A stretch of DNA of 64,000 nucleotides from Siderastrea siderea (Eukaryota; Cnidaria; Anthozoa; Scleractinia; Rhizangiidae), in assembly GCA_964030785.1 (NCBI GenBank), contig OZ034975.1, positions 21,755,142 to 21,819,141 of the forward strand, written 5' to 3'. A program made the translations under genes and the position numbers. Below the pieces are notes generated by a model that was not told the origin of the DNA, did not search any database, and worked only from the letters and a program-made list of their open reading frames with translations. How positions within the stretch are numbered: position 1 is the first letter of the stretch; each line of letters opens with the position of its first letter. This document shows positions 9,877 to 21,800 of this stretch, piece after piece.

Positions 9877-12800
9877 GTAAGTCTAATTACACATGTTGTA
9901 TGAGCAATTGCCATTTGGCATAAGAACGTCTAAAGTTTCTTCAAAGACGAACATTTTTCCTCGAAAATAAAATATAACACTTACCAAATAGAAGATGGTG
10001 TCCCATGTTTTCTAAGAAAATAATGCACGTTACGCAGTTTTTCTAGACCTTAAAAGTGCATTATTTTCTTAGGAACACTGTATTCTATTTGGTTCAGAGT
10101 ATAGCATTAATTAAAACCAAAACTGATAAGTCTATAGCTGCCGAACGGAGAAAGGGAAAATGCAAGGACAGTCAACTACAAGACTGCTAAAACTAGCAAT
10201 AAACTACAATTTCAAATTTCATGAACATTTTAATGCAAGCTGCAAATAAATTTTCTTACATTTTCCTTTTTCGATCCTTAGAAATTTTCTGAACGTTTCA
10301 AAAACAAATTTGAGTAGTTGATTTGTAAGAAAAGTTGTTATAGTTGCTGAAATGTTGTTTGCTTCATTATAGGATTTATCTGGATAAAGGAAAACGAATT
10401 TGGCCGTGGCTTCACTGTTTTGTTTTTAAATCATGGCTATAAAATGGTTTGCGCTGTTTACATCTCGTAGCCAAACTTCATTTTTCCTGCTCATGCCGCT
10501 TTGTAAACCGTGGTTAATTACGCCTTCCTTAAAAACACGTTTAACGTAGGTATAAAAATCCCAATAAATCAACTAAACAGAACAACAGGAGAACTCAAAG
10601 CTTGCAACCATGTTTGAAATCAGTCAATGCTCTCAGTATTTCCGCGCACTTTTGAATGAAGTTGAGTCGGATGCCAAGCAGCATTCGGGACACATATGCT
10701 CCATAAATAATCCATGTTCAGATCCAATGGTACATATACAGCAGCTAAATTCTAAAAAAAATATAACATGTACAAGAGAAGAAGCAAAATTAACATTAAA
10801 TTAAATTGAAATTAAATTAACACAACACTGTGTTAGTGTTTGTTATTGTGGGCTTGGTTTGTTGACTTAAGGACGTTCGCGTGAAAAACTTCTACAATAC
10901 AGATTTTTTTCATACTTTGGCTACAGTCAGATAATGAGTTACCTATGTCAGAAATGGAAAAAAATTGGGGGGTCACCGACTTCGTTTTCGAAATAAAGCG
11001 CGTCAAAAACTACCCCAATTTTGACAAATCGGCCCTCGTAACTTGACATGGCCTCAGTGCTTGTTAGTTGAAAATATTAAAAATGATTCACTGTAGACCC
11101 ACTTTTTTAGTCAAATTTTACTTAAGTGGGTCTGTTAAGTAAATAATTTGAACCGGTGTCATCCTTTTAGTTAAATTCAACCTCTAAGATCAACTTTAAC
11201 GAACACAGTGCAGCTTCAATAATAGTAGAATTCGATGATGCGAGGGCAGAAAAGTTGAAAAAAATCAAACTTCTACAATACAGATTTTCTTTAATTTTTC
11301 ACAAAACGTAGATTATCGACAAAGAAAGTGATCTATCAAAAGAAAATATGGGGTCACCGAACATTTAAGAGAGTTAAACCCGTGCATAGATATTAAAGTG
11401 CCCACTAGCGCTATATATCTCCACATTTCTTCAACAGCGCGCGTACTTAATGCATGACGTGGATGACATCACGAAGTGAATTGCGTGCGCAGTAAGGATG
11501 CGCAGAAACAATTGGCGCGAACGTCCTTAAAGTTCTGGGAGGCGGTTTTAGAAACTTGAAGTTACAAACATTAACACAGTGTTGGTATTTCAAAGTGTTT
11601 TTAGTTGACTTTCATCCACTCAAAAAGCCGTGAATATTGTATTCACATAATCCTTTGTTCACAACCGAAGCGGCCATTGATATACAGCTAGCACAGGTCT
11701 GCAGCATAAACAGAGCATGGTAAGTCTGTGTTTTTTCTTACCTTGAGCACTTTCGTCATGCTTTGCTATAAATTGCCGTTGCTATTTGTTGACAAGCCAC
11801 TGGTTTGCGCTGTTTACATTATTTTCATAGCCAAACTTCATTTTTCCTGCTCATGCCGCTTTATAAACCGTGTTTAATTACAGTAACTCCTTCCTTAAAA
11901 CATGTTTAACATAGGTATAAAAATCCCAATAAATTTAACTAAACAGAAAAACAGGAGATCTCAAAGCTTGCAACCGTGTTTGAAGTCACTCCATGCTCTC
12001 AGTATTTTTGCTCGCTTTTGAGTGAAGTTGAACCCGATGCCTAGCAGCATCTGGGACACATATGCTCCATAATAACAGCTGTGCATCTATAAAAAACATT
12101 CAGGCTCAGATCCAATGGTGTGTATACAGCAGCTATATTCTAAAAAAATATGACACGTACAGGAAAAGTTGCAAAATATAACTGAAAAAAAAACATAACA
12201 AATATAACAAGAAAAGCCATGGTCTAGTATGGGCCCTTATTTTCTACATGACTCCTAAGTGACCAAAATCTTTCAGATACAATCCCTCGTCAACCACTTA
12301 TGTAAGTTAAGTTTTCATCACCAACAGTATCCAAGTATAAAATGGACAAACCATCAAAATTTCATTTAAATTTGCAAAAATTTAATGATGAAAAAAACAC
12401 ACAGAGCTAAATTATAGAATTCAGGGCCACTTTTTTGCATTCCATTGAATAACAATAGTGCCTATGGTGGCACTATTGTGCGGGAAGCACAAGTGGGTGT
12501 GGCAGTATTGTGCTTATTGTTGGCACTATTGTGCCTATTGTGGCACTATTGTTATTGCGTCTAAGTTGGCTCTAACTTCTGAGTCTGTGGACGAGATCCT
12601 ATGGTGTGACCATTCAAATGAAACCTTGTTAGCAGTTCTTTCACATGGTACCATTCACATTTACAGTCAACACGCTTCATGCATGAACGCTCAACTTCAA
12701 ATATTCATCGATTAGTTCATTCTTCGATTTCATTCTTCAAAAAATTTAGCGATTCTTTGAAACCTGGATTCTATATTCGAAACACTATTTTAGTTATTCA

Positions 12801-15800
12801 AAATTTTTTTTGTAACATCGTAATAATAATTCAAACTTTCCGAACAGAACTGAAAAGTTAGTTTTTTAGCTCAATTTTCCGGTATGTCATGCATGATATT
12901 TTTATTGTTTTCAAGTCCGGCGCCAAAAAATGGCGAGAACATAAAGCCGACAAAAATGACCCGTAAACAGAAAATCAACAACAGTAATCCTTAGAAAGAA
13001 AATCCAAAGGAGTCTCTAATTTTAACAAGGCAACTTATTCTTTGACTGGAGGTTTCGTGGCTTAATAAGAAACCCGCAGAAAATATAAACAACAACCGCC
13101 ACAATTTTATACCTGTAACGGTTTTCGCCGCGGTGTGTTGCGGTATACATAGGTTTGCACATGATCGGAACATGAACATTTAGGTTTCCTAACTCCAAAT
13201 GGCAAGAAGTTCGCTTGGGGGCTTTTACGATCCTGGTAAACCTTTGCCTTCTACTGCAAGGAACAAGTAAACCTTTGCCTTTTGATGCAAGGAATGAAAT
13301 CGTTAACCTTTTCAATGTTGGATTGGGGTTGTCAGATATTCCACGGAACACGAGAGTGCCAAAAGGAGCTGTTCATAAAATCGTCTGACACTATTCAGTC
13401 CACGCGACGACATTTTCTTGTGGAGGTAAAGATCCTTGATAACGGATGACATCCCTGAAGTAATTGATTAGCACTTCTTCCGAGTGCGCCATGTACACGA
13501 TTTCTGATGTTACGTGTGAACTTTCGAATAATCTATTTCGTTCATCAAAAAAAATAGTTATCTTTCAATCTATCTACAAGAATTAGGCTTTTGTACATTA
13601 TGCTTTTGTTTCCCCACTAAAATGCTCCACCAAAATGCTCCATTTTTCCCACTAAAATGATCGGTCTCCCCCAAAAAAGTCACTAAAATGCTCGAATAAT
13701 GCTCAATGCTTTTGCCTCACTAAAATGCTCGAAAAAATGCTAGCATAATGTACAAAAGCCTAACAAGAATGCCTTTATCAAATTAAAGAAAGGAATGCAC
13801 ACGTGAAGAATGCAATGTTCATTCCACGATCGTTCATGCGTGAAGACAGCCAAAAAAGTGCCAAATAGAGTGAGCCGGAAGGGAGCAACAGGCAGCTGCA
13901 CATCCATCACACATTGCAATCTTAAATCAGAGGGAAAAAATTGGCCAAAGTTCTTTGAATGAACCAAAGATCCCATGTATAAATTCAGGCACTTTGGAGC
14001 AAAAAACAGATTTGCCTAAAATTCAACATCGTATGGTTATGCTCTCAGCCCTTCAATTTATTATAATACAAACTCAACTATGTATAATGTACTATTTGAA
14101 AGGTATAATTATAGCAGAGCTCGCAGAGCACCATGGGTAAGCAAATTTGGTAACCCGTTGATCCGAAAAATTTTGGTTCTGACGTCAGCGTACGTCCGTC
14201 CGTCCGTCTGTCCGTGCGTCCGTCCATACAGACTCTGGGGGAGGGGGAGGGGAGTCCCAAGGCAACCCGACCGGGGGAGGCGGAATGCCTCTTTTCTTCT
14301 TGTAGCTGAAGTAAACAATATGGCGGCTGGTTCCTCGTACGCTAGATTTTTAATACGATATTAAATTGTAAAACATTCTTGGAATGAAGGCCTGTAACAG
14401 TTCATCATGAAAAGGAAAAGGATTGCTTCAATCTCGATGGCGGATATAGAAGATATTGGAGAGCTTGAAGGCAAGAAATCCTTGTTCGAGGACATACTCG
14501 TTTTTTTCAAAGCTAAGGAGATCTGGAAAGAACCTGTCGACTTTCGTTTAGATTTTCAAGTCCTTCTTTCAGTTCAGTAGTAAAGTAAATTACAGATTTG
14601 ATTGTGGATTTACATTGTAAAAATTGTTTAATTGAGCGACTTTACATGTTTAGTAAATTACGGTAATTTTCTTGAAATGTTTTAAAAACCTGTTTAAAAT
14701 ATCTGTGAAATTACCTTGTAGTTCCCGTTTGTCGGCTTGCGAGTAACTTCACTCGAGGGGGGTGTTACTAAAACGATTAACGCAGTAACGAGTAATGAGT
14801 AACGCAGTAACGAGTAATGAGGAACGCAGTAACGAGAAAACGAGTAACAGGAAAATTTTCCAAGGGTAAAATGAAATAGAAAACGAGTAACGGGAAAAAA
14901 TTGAAAGGCAAAAATAGAAAAAATAAAGAAACAGTAATGGTAGAAAAATGAAAAGGGTGAAAATTACACTGAATAATTATAATAATTATAGTAATTACTT
15001 AGGCAATGCAGAACTGTAATAAAACATACGAATAATGTGACCTCAAAGCCTTGTTGTTATTTGTCGTGGCATGTTGGTGAAAAATGTTGTTTTTAATGTC
15101 AGTCACAGGCAGGCTGCATAAAAAGGCTATGAAGAAGTTTTTGTCCGAATTTAATAAATTAATCGATATATATTTCAATTCCCTGTTCTCACTGCAGTGT
15201 GCTGCGATGGTGCATTCGCTAGATTTTTAATAGTATTAAATAATAGGCACTGTCTAGATACCCGGCCACGGACACGGATGTTTCAAGACTAACACCCGGC
15301 AATCCGAATATTTCGAAGGGTTTTGACCGAGAGGCTTATTTTAACGTTCTGTAAGTATTCGATATTTGTTTAGAATCGCCAAGCAGCTCAGAGAAGTATT
15401 TTAGTTTGGTAGTGGACGAGTTTTCTGAGCTTGTGCATACTAGAAAATTGCGATGTTTGCAATTATTAGTGGCTAGCCCACCAGACAGAAACACAGAATT
15501 TCTCATTCAGACGTCCTGGGAGTACTGGACATTTGTTTACAATTACTAAGCAATTTAAAAGACCCAGTTTGGTTTGTAGTTGGGGAACTTTCAGAGCTTT
15601 AGCATGCTATAAAATAGCTGTAGCTTTCTGTCTGACCCGAGCCGTCACGCCACCATACTGTGACATGTCACGGATGCTGTAGAGTTGTTATCCTGTCAGA
15701 AATGTGGCCCAAAAAACCACCGTGGTTTCGAATCAAATCCCTCCACTATACAAAGTTAGGAAGCCCTTAATAATAGGGTAGACTCAATAATTACTGTATA

Positions 15801-18800
15801 ATTCTCCGAAACCAGAGTGCCGGGTATTTAGCTGACCTTAATAACCGTGTCAACATTCCCGGCAGCCGGGCGCAGTTTCGCCGGAAAAAGCTAAATGCCC
15901 GGCAGTTCACGACTTTGGCGGCTCAGAAGTTTCAAATACATTTTTCAAATTATTGAACTAATATTTCAGTGATATTGATACAAAAACGAATAATCAGGAT
16001 CAGTGTTTCTGTCGGGGTGAATCTATTTATACAGAAAAGCGATTGCAGACATTGCAGGGTCAATAAAGCGAAACTTAAACTTGGCGGCCCTGGCTAAAAG
16101 TGTCGTTGACAAAATCCGGATCGGATCGGTACGGATCGGACTGACAAAACTTGGATCGGATCGGATCGGACTCACAAAACCCGGATCGGATCGGATTGGA
16201 TTGAAAAAACCTGGATCTGATCAGTGAAAGTATTCCCACTAAAAATGGTCATGTGGCAACTCTGGATCACAATGACAGACAGAGATGAAGAAAGTGGTTG
16301 TCATTGCACTGTTTTGCTTTTTCCTTCTCCATTCTGTGGTTAAGACTTATTGTTTATTGTTATGCATTTAAACTACTTCATTAAACGATTACTTTTTCCT
16401 AGAGGGAGAGATCCAAGTGGAAAGACAAAGACATGAAAGAGAAATGGAGCTTAATATAACAATTTTAGCTTATGATATCAAAATAATTCATGCCTTTTCC
16501 GTCCTTTACTTGAAATTTTAGGTAGTAATGAATCGACCTGTAAACTATCTGTCGGTGAGGCTTTCTATCTCAAACATACACGATGATGTTGGATTTATAC
16601 ACAATAACATCTGTAGAAATTGGTCATATGACTGAACGACTTACCCCCTTTCAGAAATCAGTGACAAAAATACGATTAGTGAGGACAAAAATATTTCAGT
16701 TTGAGACCCTTTTTCGTCATGTAACAACTACTGAAATTTTGCATATGAACGTTGTGTTTTCTTTGGTTAACGCTAAATCACATCGTTGAAATGAACCAGA
16801 AAAAGGCTGCATTATTCTTTTATAAAACATGGATGGATATTTGACTGTGTTCACTGTAACGTCTTTGAATCAGTTTACATGCAAAAGCTTGCAAAGCTAA
16901 TATAATTTCATTAGACACTTGTGAATATCGGGAACGAAACTATAATGCTCCTTTTGCTCAAACTTAACACCATTTTCGTCATGCTGGCTTACGAACACTT
17001 AAGACCACCGTGTGAATCAGGCTATCATAATTGTCGGCGCAGATTACATATTCCACCATAGAATCGGGACAAAAAACCGGAAGCAGGTATCCTTGTTTCG
17101 ACCTTGTTATACGGCTATTCTAAGAGCCTTCAGTTCAGTTTTATTACCTTTTGTGAGGTAGCCGTGGCTACACTCTAAAAACCTTGCAATCATATATACA
17201 TGGTTCAAGTTCAAAGTGAAGAATGATAAAGACGCGAGTTATCTTGATACAATTGTTACTTTATGCTCCACTCAGTACTGACTTAATTTTACATGCGGCA
17301 CACGCTATCAGTACCTTTCCATTTCATAATTCCGCTTAGATCTCTCCCTCTAGAAAAAATGTTCTTTTCATGAAGTAGTTTACAGAGTGTAAATCCATAA
17401 CAATAAACAAAAGTCTTCATGACAGCATGGAGAAGAAAAAGCAAAAACAGTGCAATGGCAATCACTTTCTTGATCTCTTTTCTTTATCTTGATCCAAAGA
17501 TACCACTTGATCATTTTTAATGGCAATTTGAAATGCCCCTACTATTACTGAGTAGATATGGGTTTTTTTAAAAAATAGAATTCGATCCGATCCGGGTTTT
17601 GTGAGTCCGATCCGATCCAATCCGATCCGATCCGATCCGATCCGATCCAGGTTTTGTCAGTCCGGTCCGGTCCGATCCGATCCGATCCGATCCGGTCCGA
17701 TCCGGTCCGATCCGGTCCGGTCCGATCCGGTCCGATCCGGTCCGATCCTGGTTTTGTCAACGGCCCGAACACAGCGAGCTTTCAGGTTACATTATTCGTT
17801 TCATTACAGTTCTACATTGCCTAAGTAATTATTGTTATTCAGTGTAATTTTCACTCTTTTCATTTTTCTACCGTTGCTGTTTTTTTTTTAATTTTTGCCT
17901 TTCAATTTTTTTCCCGTTACTCGTTTTCTAGTTTTTACCCTTGGAAAATTTTTCCCGTTACTCGTTTTCTCGTTACTGCGTTACTCGTTACTCATTACTG
18001 CGTTACTCGTTTTAGTAACATCCCACTCGAGGGTAAAATTGAATGCAGTTTGCTTCCCTAGGCAAACAAGTACTTCGTGTGTGAATGACATTTCATGTTT
18101 TTGGAGGTTTCTTGTCCCTTTTTCTGTGTTTATTCATTAATTAAAAGGAATTTTCATTAGTGAGCGATCTGATATATATGCGCAATTTTCTTTTGAACTT
18201 AAGTGCGTAATTTTCAATATTTTTCTTTGAGCAGTTCTAGTCAGTAGTGTATTTTATTCAAAAAGTAGAAATCGTGACTATTCTAGATTGAGTCTGTGTT
18301 GTTTTTTAAATCTAGGTTGTTTTTCTTCGGCACCGCATATTGGGTTGTTTTGACTAATTCATAATTTAGTATTCAACACCTGAAGAGTCGCTCTGTCGTC
18401 AATATTTTTTTTTATTAAGTTTATAGTCTTAGTGTGAAGCTCCATATGTTTTTTGTTCAGTTGTGGAATATTTTATCTTCGTTATATTTTTATATATTTT
18501 TGGTTTCTTCACTTGAAGTGAATGACATTTTTGTCCCAATTTAGCGACTGAACTTAGAATCGCCGTTTCAGTGAGTGAGTTCAGTGTGGCATGTTTTCGT
18601 GTTCGTTTGTTTTTAACCGGTAAACCATTTCAGTGTGTCTTTAGTTACAGATCGAAATGAAATCTTTATTTAAGTAACTATAAGCAAAGCATTTCTCGGT
18701 TGAAGTCTATTTTGTCTAAAATGAGACTCTAAAGGCTTTCTAAAATTAGTTTAGGGTGTGTTCTTGAAAGCACCCGATTAATGCTTCGCGGGTGAAAAAC

Positions 18801-21800
18801 TTGTGTCATTTTCTCTCGATAATTATACGTGTGCATGAATGTTTCCGAAAAATTTTTTTGGGTAATTTTTTGTCAGTAAATGGTTTGATGCCGGGAAGAT
18901 ATTATTTATTTTAGAAAAATGGATTTCGAGAAATGTTTCATGGTTAACAGAATTAAACAGCCAGAGGGATGCATCGGAATCAGTGAGATATGTGTATTTG
19001 CAGGGAAAAGTCTGTCGAGTTGCTACTGGGAGCAACTTAAGTGGGTTTTTTAGCAATTGTAGTTTTACAAGTACTCTTCTTGAACTTAATGAGCTAGCTT
19101 TCGAAAGAATGCTACAAGAAGAGCTGTCGGTGAAAGTCGTGCTGAAGTCTTCTCTTTGAAGAAAAATAAGCCAAGTCACAGTTTCCTCAGGGGTCTGCAT
19201 GTTTTCCCTTGCTGTTTTTCACCTCTTGGCGAATAACTGTTAGTACAACTAAAATTTAATGTATTTTACGGGCCAACAAGCATGAAAGAGAGATGTGGAG
19301 CTCTGCTTTTAGGCTTGGCTAAATCTATATATTTATTAAATGAATTTTTTGCAACATTTTAATTTTGCAAGTTTCCCTGCCTGCTATGAGGTTCCTGGGG
19401 AAGTCCAGTGTGAAGGAATTATAAACAGCAAATAATTGAGTTTATCATTCAACAAATTGTCACTGTGCCCAAATATGGTCAGGAAGCCTTCAATATCTGT
19501 CATCCATATATGACAGATATCCTGTGACATAGCTGACCATAGTTATTTGGAAGTGCACTGCAGATCTGTTCAGGTGACCATTTCAAAAAGCGAGGAAGTT
19601 TTAGAAGTATTTTCTGCCGGGAAAATAGTTTCAACACCCTGAAAGAAATTTTCCAAGATTTAATGCTCTCAAAAAGTCAACAAATATTTGCTTCAGCTTA
19701 CAAGGATATCCAGAGGTTGATTTGGAATTTTCATATGGAGAACTCAACCGAGAAAATGCTTTTGCGAGCGAAGAAGAAACCTCAAACTCATGGCTTGCTT
19801 ATGGAAAGTTTTGATGTTAAAAAGACTTTAATTCTGAGGAAGAGGACTTATTCTCGGTAAGGTAGCAATATATATATTTTTTCACTTTTCCTAGTCATTA
19901 CCATACGTGAGTTTGTAAATGAGGCTTTTTAAGTGAACAATAGTAGAATATCCCCTGATTTAGCCAACTGGGCCTATGGCCTCGTCAGCTAAGTATCAGG
20001 TGATGTGCGATTTCGCAGGATAATTGTTAAGTATACGGCAAAATTGCTCGCTGCTGGCACATTTTTACAGCTTTCAATGAGCACATCTTTCCAAGACCAT
20101 TTTTGTAGCAAAATTTCATAGTTCTCAGTCAAATAACCAAAAAACCAAGTTTATGGTGTGAAGTGCAGTATGACACTCATCATCATCACTTATAAATTAT
20201 TAAACTTCTCTCCATGCCAGAAGGTACAAGAGGTCACCACACTGTCTGTCCAACCCTCCCTGTTTTGTGCCGCCATTTTGGCCGTACTCCAACTTGTCCA
20301 TCCTGCCTTGTCCCGTTCTTTTTCTACAGTCCTTCTCCAAGTCCTCTTTGCCCTCCCTTGTGCTGTTCTCATAGTCTCTGCCATAGTCCTCACATTCCAG
20401 CATCTGATGGTAGTCCTTTGCTTGGGGGCTACCGTGCTTTGGGCTTCCCACAGGTTTCGACCCAAGAGTGTCATGCTGGCCTCCACAGCAGTCTCCAGGG
20501 CTAGTTTGGGTTGTATCATTGTCAACACTTTTGGTTCCAGTAAGATTAAGATTTTTATAGGACAGGGTTGTTAGTCCTGTGCCTAACCTCCAACCTGGAG
20601 GGCCAGTGAATCACACTTAATCTGGCCACTACCCTTCGACCTGTCCGGCATGGGTGGCCCTACCATGAACAATGCTCCCAGTGGCATAGCTCAAAGGGTC
20701 ACTGAGATACACAAGCCCCCCAACCACGAGCCCTTAAACAAATGCTTAAAATTTTGTTTTAGCTGTTTTTATAGCAATGCATTGATTTAGTATTTTAGTC
20801 TTTATAAAAGCAATAATTTAAGACGTAGTCTAATTGAGATTTTGTGTTAAAATTCTTGCATACTGGGTATGTAAGTGCTGTGCTGTTCTGGGTGAGTGGA
20901 GTGTTGGTTGGCCATGAGCATTGCTGTAGCTGAAAAACAATTGAAAATAATTCCAGAAATGCTGTAGTTGTCTACTTAAGATATATACTGCTGTATAGTA
21001 GTTTAAAAACCTTCCTTTTCAAGAATTAATCATTATTATTGTAATGTTAGTTTCTAGCTTTGAATAATTATTATAAATTAGTACAGATTTAGTATATATT
21101 TTTTACTGTAATAGTGTACTGTATTAGCAGCAGTATTAGTATTAGTATTAGAGCACTGAGACTCTGTTTAAGTGCTCCTAAAGCCAAAATATTATAATTA
21201 TTATTATTATTATTATTGTGTAATTTCAGTTTTTGAACAAGTGATGACCTATATTATTTTGTAGCAACTCACTTGGTAGATTACTCCAGTTGATGAATTA
21301 ATATATTGGAAAAGCTGAGGTAATCAGAAGATGATCTGTCGATGATGATTCATCTGATGATGACGTACATGTCATTATCAGATGGAAACAAAAATGAGTG
21401 AAATAAAATGCGATCTTCAGAGATGTAATTTTAACAAGGAGTGAAAGAGAAAAATATTGGAAGAATGAAGGTGTGGATTGTATAAAGACAGCAAGGAAAC
21501 TTATCAAGTAGTTAAATGTCTTGCTGACTTGTCATGGTGTTGTTATTATGGTTACTTGCAGGGTAAAGGTGACAGTGCGGCAACAGGAGCACAGTCAACA
21601 ATGAAGACACCCATCATACTCACCAAGCCTGCAGCAGACAGGGTAAAATTAACACACTCTTTAATTTAAGTTCCAGTGACTACGGATATTAAGTGTTGCT
21701 TAAGGGGGTTCAGGCTTTTAAGTTCCAGTGGCTAGGGATATTAAGTGTTGCTTGAGGGGGTTCAGGCTTTTATCCAGAAAATGAAAATTGGGCATCCAAC

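Noticed and set aside
9961..10085. Donor-like CTATTTG|GTAAGT on the minus strand, considered as the end of PSENEN exon 1
   Set aside because: The upstream frame gives no PEN-2 similarity, whereas 9658-9609 aligns with human residues 1-17 exactly.
17545..17828. Open frames on both strands rich in Asp-Arg or Pro-Ile-Arg-Ser
   Set aside because: Produced by the GGATCGGATC tandem arms of the inner foldback. Both strands are open because of composition only.
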